Origin: Evansella vedderi
GTDB taxonomy: Bacteria > Bacillota > Bacilli > Bacillales > Salisediminibacteriaceae
Assembly (NCBI RefSeq): GCF_030813435.1
Contig: NZ_JAUSUG010000020.1
Location: 1-64,000, forward strand
Reading direction: 5' to 3'
DNA length: 64,000 nucleotides
Below, piece by piece: positions 25,634 to 34,782 of this stretch; positions within the stretch are counted from its first letter, which is position 1, and each line of letters starts with the position of its first letter. The translations under genes were made by a program, and so were the position numbers. The notes below the pieces were generated by a model, which saw nothing but the letters and a program-made list of their open reading frames with translations, was not told where the DNA came from and did no database searches.

Positions 25634-25888
25634 ATGGGGAGCAATAATAAAGATACTTATTTTCAAAAAAGGGACAGATTAATTAAAAGTCTTCCAGAAC
25701 CAGAGAGGTCTGTGTATGGCTATTTTCGGCAAGTGGAAAAAGCAAATTTAGAGGAACATGGTAAGCTAGTCGTAAATGGAAAGACACCGATGGATTTAAC
25801 AGCCGAACACTTTAATATGGAATTACAAGAAACAAAACAATGCTGCCTTAGGGCTGTGAACATTTTAAAGGAATGGACAAAATTATAA
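25634..25888 (+). CDS. Hypothetical protein, 84 aa
   Basis: A small, charged, helical protein (KRDRLIKSLPEPERSVYGYFRQVEKANLEEHG...). The RBS GGGGAG is well placed before ATG 25634, so it is probably expressed. I do not recognise a family. It lies between two R6 elements. Confidence 0.65.
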   Translation: MGSNNKDTYFQKRDRLIKSLPEPERSVYGYFRQVEKANLEEHGKLVVNGKTPMDLTAEHFNMELQETKQCCLRAVNILKEWTKL

Positions 25889-25902
25889 GGGAAATAGAAA
25901 GT

Positions 25903-26054
25903 GAGACTGGGACAAAAGTGTTTTTATCAATAAGAAATCCGAACGAAATAGAGATTATAGTTGATGCATATAAAAATCGCTTCGGAAATATACTTCCCTA
26001 AGGTAGTACATTGTTCGTATTTCAAGTTAAACACTTTAGTTATGTCCCAGCCTC
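25903..26054 (-). repeat. R6 element, copy 2 (reverse)
   Basis: A 152-bp copy with ends GAGACTGGGAC and GTCCCAGCCTC, in the orientation opposite to copy 1 judged by the internal TTCGTATTT and CTTCGGAAATA segments. Its right end abuts the stop codon of the next gene. Confidence 0.85.
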
Positions 26055-26055
26055 A

Positions 26056-26754
26056 TTATTTTTCATCTAACTTAAATTTAAATGTACATCGTCCTTCCTT
26101 CAGTACATACTCCTCATGTTCAACTTCGAACTTTGGATTGAATCCTTTAGCTACTGCGGGATCGATCATTTCACAATAAAGGATGCCGTATTCATGCATA
26201 CCATCTTTTGCCCATTGTTCACCAAAAGGACATTTGGTGAAAGTTTGTTCGATTACATTTTCTTTAAAAATGTTTTCAAATTCAAACAGTTCACTGCGCC
26301 CCATATCATAATTTGAAAGGTAGTTATCAATGGTATTTTTCTCCCCCATATGTGCTGCTCTATGGGCAATTCCATTTCCACGTTCTTCTCCGAAGGTTCT
26401 TACCCCTTCTCTTATTGCATCTTTTCCCTTTTCTCCATAAACATCAACAACAGCTTTCGTTACTTGGGCAAAAAGCTTTGCCATTAAGCTATAGATTGTA
26501 AGCCCCTCATATTTATCAATGGAATCATATGAGTCTGGAATGTAATTATCTAATACATGATCTTCTCCTTCTGCGGTTGCCTGTTCCGCAATAGCTTGAG
26601 CCTCTTTAAACCCAAATCTTTCAAGCCCTTTTTCTAGTAATCTCTTACCCTCCGCTCCAAAAGAGAGAGTAATAGAACGTTCCATATGTGTAAACAATTT
26701 TGTTGTTATTCTATACATAGATAATGGTGGTAAAGGTGTAGTATTGTTTGTCAT
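26056..26754 (-). CDS. L-2-amino-thiazoline-4-carboxylate hydrolase-like protein
   Basis: A protein of about 232 residues resembling the ATC hydrolase family, which in Pseudomonas opens the thiazoline ring on the way to L-cysteine. Supporting segments are the helical N-terminal half (RSITLSFGAEGKRLLEKGLERFG and a partly repeated DVYGEKGKDAIREGVRTFGEERG) and the C-terminal FTKCPFGEQW ... YCEMIDPAVAKGFNP. Bacillus members are mostly uncharacterised, so the substrate is uncertain. ATG 26754 is preferred over ATG 26757 for its distance to GGAGG. Confidence 0.75.
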   Translation of the reverse strand: MTNNTTPLPPLSMYRITTKLFTHMERSITLSFGAEGKRLLEKGLERFGFKEAQAIAEQATAEGEDHVLDNYIPDSYDSIDKYEGLTIYSLMAKLFAQVTKAVVDVYGEKGKDAIREGVRTFGEERGNGIAHRAAHMGEKNTIDNYLSNYDMGRSELFEFENIFKENVIEQTFTKCPFGEQWAKDGMHEYGILYCEMIDPAVAKGFNPKFEVEHEEYVLKEGRCTFKFKLDEK

Positions 26755-26940
26755 CATAAACCTCCAGTCATAATTTCGACCTACATATGATTATATCATT
26801 TTCTTTGATATTTGTATTTTACGCAGATGAAATAGTATCTATTTCAAAATGATCTTTTTGACTGATGATAGCATTATTGTTATAAAACCAAAAGGGCACG
26901 TTCCCCATCAGGGGGCTGTACCTCTTTATTATTGTTATCT

Positions 26941-27354
26941 TTAACCTTCCACCCATCCTAAATATCGGATTTCTTCCCCACTTACAAAAGCAATATAGAT
27001 AAGGGCCTGGTCTGTCTCATAGATTTTTGTTCCGACTGGAAGTACAGTTGCCGTCCCGCTTTCAAATTTACTTGCCTCAGTCGTTTGTTTTGTGATTTCT
27101 AGGACTTCCTCACCTATGGTAAGAGTGGTGTTCATGACCCAACTTACATCTTCTGCTTGTACATAAACGACATCATCCATTAAAAATAAATCCTCGTCTT
27201 TATTTGCAGATAAGACTTCTTCTACAGTTGGATTTTTAATTGTAAATACTTCTTCTAATGTTTCGTTGTTATTGGCAGGGTCACTGTCTAGTCCATTGGT
27301 TGAGCATCCTGCTAATAAAGCAAGACAAAGAGTTAATAACATAATATATTTCAT
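26941..27354 (-). CDS. Putative lipoprotein, 137 aa
   Basis: A short secreted lipoprotein: MKYIMLLTLCLALLAGC gives a clear lipobox (LLAGC). The mature part begins with a low-complexity Ser/Asn/Asp segment. The ATG at 27354 has GGAGGGG upstream; the longer frame from 27378 includes this site and is less likely. No family is recognised. Confidence 0.72.
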   Translation of the reverse strand: MKYIMLLTLCLALLAGCSTNGLDSDPANNNETLEEVFTIKNPTVEEVLSANKDEDLFLMDDVVYVQAEDVSWVMNTTLTIGEEVLEITKQTTEASKFESGTATVLPVGTKIYETDQALIYIAFVSGEEIRYLGWVEG

Positions 27355-27378
27355 GGTAAATCCCCTCCTTTTCTTCAT

Positions 27379-27786
27379 TTGACGGTAAGGGTTAGGAAAA
27401 GTCTCAATGTAGAGGATTTTTACAGTTTTTGTAAAAAGAAGTAAATGAAATTACCTGAAACTCGGAAGTTTTTTTAGTTAATGTCCTATTTTAAAAGTAA
27501 GTTGTAAGTAAACCTGTAAGATTAATAGTATAATAAGTTTACAAAATGGAAAATTATAGTACTAAGCATTGAGAGTGCACGAAAAGAGAGGAAAAGATAA
27601 CTTTATTTTTGGAAGGGTTTCATCACGTTGCTATTATATCCGATAAACGGGCCCGGGATGGTACCCCTTATGTTATTCACAATAGTTATCCCTTCGCTTC
27701 GGAAGTAAAGTTAACTTCCTTCCGTACACCAATTGCCGGACATTATCGCTGGAACTACTAACTTAGTTAAAAAAGGACGTATATAA
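27379..27786. other. Intergenic region with unexplained GC-richer stretch
   Basis: About 400 bp without a credible gene. The left half is AT-rich. Bases 27640-27750 are GC-richer and contain GGGCCCGGGATGGTACCCC and a small inverted repeat GGAAGT...ACTTCC, but match no other repeat in the window. Confidence 0.4.
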
Positions 27787-28437
27787 ATGACCAATCAGAA
27801 GAAACAAATCATTCAAGAACCTAAAATTCCACCTGTTCTCCAGGAAATAGAGATAAATACTTTATTACATCAGGAATATTATATTCAAGCTTATCAGATT
27901 CATGATTGCACCATTGATGTTGAGATAGAGGAAACTGTTTTCTTTGACAAAATTATTTTTAAGAATGTAACATTTGGTGTAAACAATTTTAGGAACGTAG
28001 AGTTTACAGATGTTATTCTGGAAAATTGTGATTTATCCAATGTGGATTTCAGCGATGCTATTTTTCATAGGGTTAAGTTTCTTAACTGTAAACTGATAGG
28101 GGCAAATTTATCGGGAGCAACTCTGCGTAATGTTGTTATGGAAGAATGTGTTGGAAAATATTTGTCTTTTGGTTATTCAGACTGCAAGCAAGTAAGATTT
28201 CAACATTGTTTACTAGATCATGCGGATTTTTATGAGGGAAAGTTAGTGAAAATGGAATTTGCCACATGCAGCTTAAACGAAGCTAACTTTGCTGGGATAG
28301 AGCTAAATGGATTAGATATAAGTAGTTGTTCATTCGACCGAATAGATATCTCTATTGAAAAAATACAAGGTTGCATTGTTTCGAAAGAACAAGCTGTTGG
28401 GTTCGCCAAAGCCCTTGGCTTAGTAATCAATGATTAA
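27787..28437 (+). CDS. Pentapeptide-repeat protein
   Basis: A 216-residue protein with the five-residue periodicity of the A(D/N)LXX family, clearest in VDFSDAIFHRVKF, GANLSGATLRNV and ANFAGIELNGLDIS. Such repeats fold as a right-handed quadrilateral beta helix. The length equals that of Qnr-type DNA gyrase protectors (about 215 residues), but the repeats are irregular and I cannot claim that function. RBS AAAGGA before the ATG; terminator downstream. Confidence 0.78.
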   Translation: MTNQKKQIIQEPKIPPVLQEIEINTLLHQEYYIQAYQIHDCTIDVEIEETVFFDKIIFKNVTFGVNNFRNVEFTDVILENCDLSNVDFSDAIFHRVKFLNCKLIGANLSGATLRNVVMEECVGKYLSFGYSDCKQVRFQHCLLDHADFYEGKLVKMEFATCSLNEANFAGIELNGLDISSCSFDRIDISIEKIQGCIVSKEQAVGFAKALGLVIND

Positions 28438-28439
28438 TA

Positions 28440-28485
28440 AAAATAAGTCCAAAAAGTAGATGCTACTTCTCGGGCTTATTTTTAT
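28440..28485 (+). terminator. Terminator after the pentapeptide-repeat gene
   Basis: AAATAAGTCC and GGGCTTATTTTT form the outer stem, with AAGTAG/CTACTT pairing inside, followed by T-rich sequence. Confidence 0.75.
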
Positions 28486-28540
28486 TACATATTACTTGAG
28501 CAATAATAAGAAGGATAATTAAAATACTAATTCCGATCGT

Positions 28541-28885
28541 TCATGCCCATGCTTCTGGATAATCCTTATAAGTTGGCACCTTTTCCTTTTCCCTTGTTTT
28601 AATTTCATCGGAATTTTCACTGTTCTCTTCGGAGCTGGGAGCTTCACTAGTCCTATTTATTGTCTCACCCTTATCTAAAGCAGTTCTTCCTTCAAACTTC
28701 TTATTTAGCTTTTCTAAAAGTTCAATAATTTCAGCTAAGGCAACAAAAAATAAGGCAGCAACAAATCCATAAAACCAGTAGCTTAAAACAGTAGGCCACA
28801 CTAGCGTTTGTGGAGACCTAAACTGAGCTTTTTGAACACCTTTTATAACAGTAACGTTAAATATTTCCACTGATTTTACCCACAT
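28541..28885 (-). CDS. Small membrane protein, hypothetical
   Basis: Up to 114 residues with one strong membrane segment (TVLSYWFYGFVAALFFVALAEIIELL, about 32-57) followed by a charged cytoplasmic tail. It overlaps the 3' end of the MFS gene by 29 bp on the same strand and has no clear ribosome binding site, so it may be translated by coupling. The exact start is uncertain. No family is recognised. Confidence 0.55.
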   Translation of the reverse strand: MWVKSVEIFNVTVIKGVQKAQFRSPQTLVWPTVLSYWFYGFVAALFFVALAEIIELLEKLNKKFEGRTALDKGETINRTSEAPSSEENSENSDEIKTREKEKVPTYKDYPEAWA

Positions 28886-30156
28886 CTGGGGAAGGTAATT
28901 TAGTCCGTATTATCTTACTACCCTTTCTCAAGAAATAAAAAGCAATCAAGAAGCTTCCTGCTGCTCCGTAAAACAAGGAAGGGTGAGAAAATAAATCCAT
29001 CAGTAAACCTAAGAAGCCAGGGGCAACGATGGAGGAGGCCATGGAAAATAAGTAATACAGTCCAGTAAAAAATCCTATCCGACTTTTGCCTCCTAAATCA
29101 GCCACTAACGGATAAGCTTGAACATTAATGAGGGCCCACGCTACACCACCAATGAAAAGGACAATCTGTAATAAAACTACTTGATTTAATCCTGGTAGGT
29201 AGCTACTCAATAGAGGCAGCGAGGGGATACTTATGAAAATTAACGGAAGTAAGACTAACCCCACTAGCATAATCGGTGCTTTACCTACCTTACTCCCTAA
29301 TAGTCCCTGCAGGAATGGCAAACAGGACGAATGCCAGACTAAAGAACCCAAGTGTAAAACCTGCTGTACTTTCTTCCATATTCAAATATTCCACTGCATA
29401 AACGGTAAATTGTGCTTCCACCCCCGAATAGCCAATAAAATAAAGAAAGATAGCAATAAGGATAAATAAATGCCCTCTAAACTCCGGTTTCTTTAGTTTA
29501 CTTAGCCCTTGAAAAAATGATTTAGTTGCTTGCGTTTCCTCTAAATCATCTTCTGCTTTTCCAACATAAGGTGGATGACGGTCAACGGTAAAGTAGAGAA
29601 GTAAGAAAGACAAGAGCAATAATAACCCTGCAACAACAAATGGGTAGGCCCTATCGATACCATAAAGTAAAGATAGGCCAAACAGAGCAATAATAGCACC
29701 GATGCCACCCATAAGGTTTATGATTCCATTAGCTGTTGAACGTTTTTCCGGAGGAGTATGATCCGGCATAAGAGCAATCACTGGAGCCCTATAGATAGTC
29801 ATTGCCAAGAGAAAAATAATGTCTACCACAAGGAGTACCCATAAAGTAACTGCGGCACCGTATGGTATTAAGATTAAGAATACTGCGGCAATGGGCATAC
29901 CAACAACGATAAATGGGAGCCTATTTCCAAGACGGCTGTCTATTTTGTCTGACCATGCACCAATAACGGGAATAAGTAACACGGCTAATAAATTATCAAC
30001 TCCCATTAGGGCACCTCGGATAGCACGGCTTTCAATATAATCTCCGAGAATAAGGGGCATATAAGCATTATAAAATGTCCAAACGAGGGTCAATGCGAAA
30101 AAGCCACTACCGATAACAAAAATTTTCCCATACGAAAATGATTGCTCCTGCTTCAT
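28857..30156 (-). pseudogene. MFS transporter (SLC45/sugar symporter-like), frameshifted
   Basis: Two frames together encode a complete 12-segment major-facilitator transporter of about 430 residues. The N-terminal part (30156 to about 29290) ends abruptly in AIPAGTIRE, and the next frame continues with LLGSKVGKAPIML, the expected start of the second half. A single extra base in the GGG run at 29305-29307 (minus strand GCAGGGACT) explains the break. It could be a real lesion or a sequencing error. The N-terminal half has the SDKIDSRLGNRLPF motif after the second segment, as in SLC45-type transporters. It lies 28 bp after the glycerophosphodiesterase gene in the same operon, so it may have moved a product of that enzyme. 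Confidence 0.85.
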
Positions 30157-30184
30157 AAGTTCTCCCCCTTGTAATCTATTTCAC

Positions 30185-30928
30185 CTATGTATTAGACAAC
30201 GCCTTTCTTATTTGAACTGCTTTCTCTGGCCAATCTGTAATAATGGCGGAAGCTTCCCCTTTTATAAGGGAGGTTATATGAGACTCTTCGTTTACGGTGA
30301 ATGGTCTAACAGGCATGCCTGCTTTCCTTGCTCCCATGAGAAGCTCTGGAACAGCCACTGGTATGTAACAGTGCAATCCATGTGCACCAATTCTTTTTGC
30401 ATAATCCCAAGGCTCGTAAATTCCTTCCATGAAAATAATTGCCGTTTCTATTTCGGGATCTAATTGATGAATTTCTACAACACTGTAGTGGTTAAAGGAG
30501 GAAAGAATGACCCGATCCTTCAAATTGTATTTGTATAAAAGGTCCAAGATAATTTTTTCTATCCCTTGGTATCGGACAACGCCACTCTTTAATTCAATGT
30601 TTAGAAGTAATCTGGTTGGAGCAGCCCATTGTAAGACTTCCTCTAAGCTTGGAATAGAAGCACCTTTGAAGGATGGAGCAAACCAGCTTCCTGCATCTAA
30701 CTCCTGAAGCTCCAGGTATGTGAGGTCCTTGATCCACCCAGTTCCGTTAGTGGTTCTATCTACCGTTTCGTCATGCAAAATGACTGGAACAAGATCCTTT
30801 GTTAGGTGTACATCAAATTCAATTCCTTCCGCCCCCGCATCTAATGCTGCTTGAAAGGATTCCATCGTATTCTCTGGATGCGTTCCTGCCGAACCCCTAT
30901 GGCCAAAAACTAATGTGTTAATGGTCAA
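30185..30928 (-). CDS. Glycerophosphodiester phosphodiesterase
   Basis: A 247-residue cytoplasmic GDPD enzyme that cleaves glycerophosphodiesters to glycerol-3-phosphate and an alcohol. Catalytic motifs are visible: GHRGSAGTHPENT (both His/Arg/Glu), EFDVHLTKDLVPVILHD, and NIELK. There is no signal peptide, so it is the intracellular type. TTG 30928 is chosen as the start because GAGGTGAT lies at ideal spacing; GTG 30937 lies inside that site. First gene of an operon with the MFS gene and a small membrane protein. Confidence 0.9.
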   Translation of the reverse strand: MTINTLVFGHRGSAGTHPENTMESFQAALDAGAEGIEFDVHLTKDLVPVILHDETVDRTTNGTGWIKDLTYLELQELDAGSWFAPSFKGASIPSLEEVLQWAAPTRLLLNIELKSGVVRYQGIEKIILDLLYKYNLKDRVILSSFNHYSVVEIHQLDPEIETAIIFMEGIYEPWDYAKRIGAHGLHCYIPVAVPELLMGARKAGMPVRPFTVNEESHITSLIKGEASAIITDWPEKAVQIRKALSNT

Positions 30929-30996
30929 CAAAATCACCTCAATATTTAGGAATATTTATACTTATTCGCTAACTATTGGTCCTTTTCCTTTAAAAT

Positions 30997-31094
30997 AAGG
31001 CTCTGTTAAAGGATATTAATGATATTTAAAAAATTGATTGAAGCGGAAAGCGAGTATCTGAAGCGAAAATCAACATCAATTTTTAACAGAGCTT
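30997..31094 (+). repeat. R4 intergenic repeat
   Basis: A 98-bp palindromic element: AAGGCTCTGTTAAA at the left and TTTTAACAGAGCTT at the right, with inner ATTGATTGAAGCG and GAAGCGAAAATCAA forming a second stem. A related inner core frames the mosaic at 63562-63795. Confidence 0.75.
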
Positions 31095-31105
31095 AAAATA
31101 AAAAA

Positions 31106-31249
31106 GAGGCTGGGACATAACTAAAGTGTTTAATCGGAAATACGAACAATACACTACCTTAGGGAAGTATATTTCCGAAGCGGGTAGATTACACCTACAT
31201 CAAGTTTGTTCGGATTTCTTATTAGTAAAAATACTTTTGTCCCAGCCTC
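31106..31249 (+). repeat. R6 element, copy 3
   Basis: A 144-bp element nearly identical to copy 1 at 25256 in length and sequence, with GAGGCTGGGAC and GTCCCAGCCTC ends. Together with R4 it fills the 380-bp gap before the VanW gene. Confidence 0.9.
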
Positions 31250-31307
31250 TAAAATTATTCTATTATTGACAAGATACTAGCAGCAGATCTTTATTCCTTT
31301 CTAAAAA

Positions 31308-32219
31308 TTATAGGTTAACGCGTATTTCTTCTGGTTGTTTATTTGGTGCACTAGGTACTTGTCGTGGCTCGTAATTAATAACATCAGAGGAATAAACAGC
31401 AATAAAAACCTGTCCTTCATAAGCCTTTGCCCTAATAAGAATGGGCTGGTTATGTATATTTTCGAATGTAAAATCTGGTCCGTACCAGCTAACGGTTGCA
31501 TCTCTTCCCGGAGGGACATAAGGTACTCGGCGACTATGGGAATAGCGCTGAATGATATTCACTCCAGCTTTGTCTACAGCATTAAATAAAGTGGAGGACA
31601 CCTGGCAAATACCTCCGCCAATACCCTCGTACAGTTCTCCTTTTACAATAACTGGCGCTGGCAAGTAACCTTTTTCCAACGTTCGTTCTCCAACAACTTC
31701 ATTAAAGGAAAATATTTCACCTGGAAATACCACATGATTATCTAGTGCTTCGGCGGCAAGGGCTATATTATGGGATCGTTCCTTATTTCTTTTATTGAAG
31801 TAAGTAACGTAAGAACCTATTTGCTGTATACGAATATCAGCTAATAATTCACTGTCTACCTTTGGGTGAAGAATAAGCTTCGGAAGTTCGATTCTACCAG
31901 GTCCATTATTAAAAAAATATCCATAAAATTCCTCAGTAAATTCTACCCTATCTAATTTATAGCCAAGCCTTCCAGGAATAATTTCTCCTTGATCATTAAT
32001 TGCAGCATTCTCTGGCGCAGTATACAGTTGTTTATCTAATTTTTCAACAAACTCTTCATATATTTTTTCATCCAATATAGGTTCACCAAGAAAACTAGAA
32101 GTAAAGGCATCCCTATTTAAACTTGCAAGGGTATTCCCCTCGTGAATGAGCAGTAAATTGTCGGTATCATTAAAAGGCACAATATGTAAAAGGACTAGCA
32201 AGGGAAATAAAAATCTCAT
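31308..32219 (-). CDS. VanW family protein
   Basis: A 303-residue secreted or membrane-anchored protein (hydrophobic N-terminus, residues 1-17). The VanW domain is clear in the second half: FPGEIFSFNEVVGERTLEKGY, then GIGGGICQVSSTLFNAV and RYSHSRRVPYVPPGRDATV. The biochemical role of VanW proteins is unknown; a link to cell wall or glycopeptide response is assumed from vancomycin operons. AAGGAGG precedes ATG 32219. Monocistronic. Confidence 0.9.
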   Translation of the reverse strand: MRFLFPLLVLLHIVPFNDTDNLLLIHEGNTLASLNRDAFTSSFLGEPILDEKIYEEFVEKLDKQLYTAPENAAINDQGEIIPGRLGYKLDRVEFTEEFYGYFFNNGPGRIELPKLILHPKVDSELLADIRIQQIGSYVTYFNKRNKERSHNIALAAEALDNHVVFPGEIFSFNEVVGERTLEKGYLPAPVIVKGELYEGIGGGICQVSSTLFNAVDKAGVNIIQRYSHSRRVPYVPPGRDATVSWYGPDFTFENIHNQPILIRAKAYEGQVFIAVYSSDVINYEPRQVPSAPNKQPEEIRVNL

Positions 32220-32380
32220 ATTTAAAAAAACCTCCTTGTTGTTATTATCAGTAAAAATTAAATTTTAATGAGATTTTTTATGTAAATATTGCATTTTTTC
32301 TATAAAATAAGTTCACGAAATTTTTTTATAACTTATACTAGTACATAGGATGACTTTAAGGTTAAAGGGGGAGAAATGGA

Positions 32381-33358
32381 TTGAAACCAAAAGTGTATAT
32401 TACAAGGAAAATTCCCAATGAGGTTTTTGAATATGTAAGTAAATATTGTCAAGTTCGTATGTGGCCGGAAGAAGACACACCTGTACCTAGGCATGTTTTG
32501 GAAAAGGAAATAAGGGATGTGGAAGGCATATACTGTCTTCTAACAGAATCTATTGATCAGGATCTTATGGATAAAGGAGAAAATTTAAAGGTAATAAGTA
32601 ATATGGCAGTGGGCTACAACAATATTGATATAGACAATGCAACCAAAAAAGGAATTGCCGTAACAAACACTCCGGGGGTTTTAACAGAAACGACAGCAGA
32701 CTTAACCTTTGCTTTGTTAATGGCTACGGCAAGAAGAATTGTGGAGTCAGAACTTTATTTAAGAGAGGGAAAGTGGCAGACTTGGTCACCCATGCTATTG
32801 ACAGGTCAGGATATTCACGGGGCAACTATTGGTATCATTGGCTTAGGAAGAATAGGAGAAGCATTAGTAAGAAGAGCTAAGGGATTTAATATGAAAGTAA
32901 TTTATCATAATCGAACACCGAAACCAATAGTAGAGAAGGAGCTTGGAGCAGAATACAGGGAGCTTGATGAACTATTAAAGGAATCTGATTATGTGTGTGT
33001 GATGACACCATACACACCGGAAACAAAAAATCTCATTAGTTTTGAACAGTTCTCCTTGATGAAAAAGAATGCTATTTTAATAAACACTTCCCGTGGCGGG
33101 ATTGTTAATGAGAATGCCCTCTTTGAAGCGTTAAAGTCAAAGAAAATCTGGGGGGCAGGCTTAGATGTTTTTGAGGAGGAGCCATTACCAGTGGATCACC
33201 CTTTATTAACATTCCCCAATGTGGTCGTTACCCCCCATATCGGAAGTGCAAGTATTAACACACGTTTAAAAATGGCACAACTAGCAGCGGAAAACCTTGT
33301 TGGAATACTTAATGGTGAGGAAGTCAATTACATAGTAAACAAAAATGACTTGAATTAA
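32381..33358 (+). CDS. Glyoxylate/hydroxypyruvate reductase (D-2-hydroxyacid dehydrogenase)
   Basis: A 325-residue NAD(P)H-dependent enzyme close to the GhrB/YvcT group. Motifs: SNMAVGYNNIDI and NTPGVLTETTADL (substrate domain), GLGRIGE (cofactor), NTSRGGIVNE (catalytic Arg), DVFEEEPLP and PHIGSAS (catalytic Glu and His). It would reduce glyoxylate or hydroxypyruvate to glycolate or glycerate. TTG start preceded by GGGGGAG. Glycerate kinase follows 83 bp downstream, which supports a role in a glycerate pathway. Confidence 0.92.
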   Translation: MKPKVYITRKIPNEVFEYVSKYCQVRMWPEEDTPVPRHVLEKEIRDVEGIYCLLTESIDQDLMDKGENLKVISNMAVGYNNIDIDNATKKGIAVTNTPGVLTETTADLTFALLMATARRIVESELYLREGKWQTWSPMLLTGQDIHGATIGIIGLGRIGEALVRRAKGFNMKVIYHNRTPKPIVEKELGAEYRELDELLKESDYVCVMTPYTPETKNLISFEQFSLMKKNAILINTSRGGIVNENALFEALKSKKIWGAGLDVFEEEPLPVDHPLLTFPNVVVTPHIGSASINTRLKMAQLAAENLVGILNGEEVNYIVNKNDLN

Positions 33359-33441
33359 TCCGTCAGTATTCGTTTTATGGGTTCCGTCTTATTCTTTGTT
33401 ATTTATGAGGGATATATTGTATTAGGAGGAGGGATTTTTAG

Positions 33442-34596
33442 GTGAAAATTGTTTTGGCTCCTGATTCTTTTAAAGGAGCATTATCAGCAAAAGATATTTG
33501 TCATTCATTAGAAGATGGTATAAAGAGTATCATTCCGAATGCAATTGTAACTAGTGTCCCTATGGCTGATGGGGGAGAAGGTACAATGGAAAATATGGTA
33601 CTTGGAACTAATGGAACGTTCGTTAAAAAAGAAGTAACAGGCCCACTTAAAGAAAAGCTGTCTGCATCTTACGGAATACTTGGGGATAAGGAGACCGTAG
33701 TTATTGAAGTAGCAGAAGCCTCAGGTCTCCCTTTAGTTCCTGAAGAAAAACGCAATCCATTATTAACTACCAGCTATGGTACGGGAGAACTAATAAAGGA
33801 CGCTTTGGACAAAGGTTTTCGAAGATTTATTATTGGTTTAGGTGGAAGTGCAACCAATGATGCAGGTGTTGGTATTCTTAAAGCATTAGGGATGAAGTTC
33901 TACAACCAAAAAAATGAGCTGTTGGATGATGGGGGTGGTTCTTTAGGAGAACTCAGTTATATGGATGAGTCCCAATTTGATTCAAGAATAAAGGAATCTA
34001 CTTTTCTAGTGGCTTGTGATGTAAACAATCCATTATGCGGTAGGAATGGGGCTAGTGCCGTTTTTGGCCCCCAAAAGGGTGCTACAGAAGAAATGATTGA
34101 AATACTAGATAATAATTTGAATAGATTTGCGGAAGTAGTATTAGAGGAAAAAGGAAAAGAAATTCGTCAAATCCCAGGTGGAGGAGCAGCGGGTGGAATT
34201 GGAGCCTCTTTAGTAACCTTCTTTGGAGCAACCTTACAATCCGGAATTGATTTAGTTATGAAAGAAGTAGAATTTGAAAAACACGTTGCCGGAGCAAATT
34301 TAATTATCACTGGGGAAGGGAAATTGGACAGTCAGACCCTTTCAGGGAAAGTAATTATGGGGGTTACGAAAGTCGCAAAAAGAAGGGAAGTACCTGTAAT
34401 TGCACTTTGTGGCCAATTAGATATAACAAGAAAAGAAATAGATAAGTTAGGACTATTAGGGGCCTTTTCTATTATGAAAAAGCCATGTGACTTAGAAGAG
34501 GCCTTCCACCAAACACCGATTTGGACGAGAGATATAATAGAAAATATCATGAGTATCTGGTTATTTTTAGCACGGAACACTAATTTGGGAGAGTGA
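33442..34596 (+). CDS. Glycerate 2-kinase (GarK/GlxK family)
   Basis: A 384-residue enzyme phosphorylating D-glycerate to 2-phosphoglycerate. The family N-terminus (APDSFKGALSA) and PMADGGEGT are intact, as are GLGGSATNDAG, CDVNNPLCG and GPQKGA, and ITGEGKLDSQT near the C-terminus. GTG start with GGAGGAGGG upstream. With the preceding reductase it would feed glyoxylate or hydroxypyruvate carbon into glycolysis. Confidence 0.94.
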   Translation: MKIVLAPDSFKGALSAKDICHSLEDGIKSIIPNAIVTSVPMADGGEGTMENMVLGTNGTFVKKEVTGPLKEKLSASYGILGDKETVVIEVAEASGLPLVPEEKRNPLLTTSYGTGELIKDALDKGFRRFIIGLGGSATNDAGVGILKALGMKFYNQKNELLDDGGGSLGELSYMDESQFDSRIKESTFLVACDVNNPLCGRNGASAVFGPQKGATEEMIEILDNNLNRFAEVVLEEKGKEIRQIPGGGAAGGIGASLVTFFGATLQSGIDLVMKEVEFEKHVAGANLIITGEGKLDSQTLSGKVIMGVTKVAKRREVPVIALCGQLDITRKEIDKLGLLGAFSIMKKPCDLEEAFHQTPIWTRDIIENIMSIWLFLARNTNLGE

Positions 34597-34782
34597 TTCC
34601 AACCTTTATTATAAATGATGGTGAAAGGGTAATGTACCAAGAAATAAGGCAATCAGATATTGCAACCAGTACATACTGCATTACCATTTGTCATATAATC
34701 AAATGGAATTAGTTATGGCGTTGGAAAGCAAAAACTTATTTATAGAAGTATAGTCAAAATAATACAAGGAGGGATTTACACC

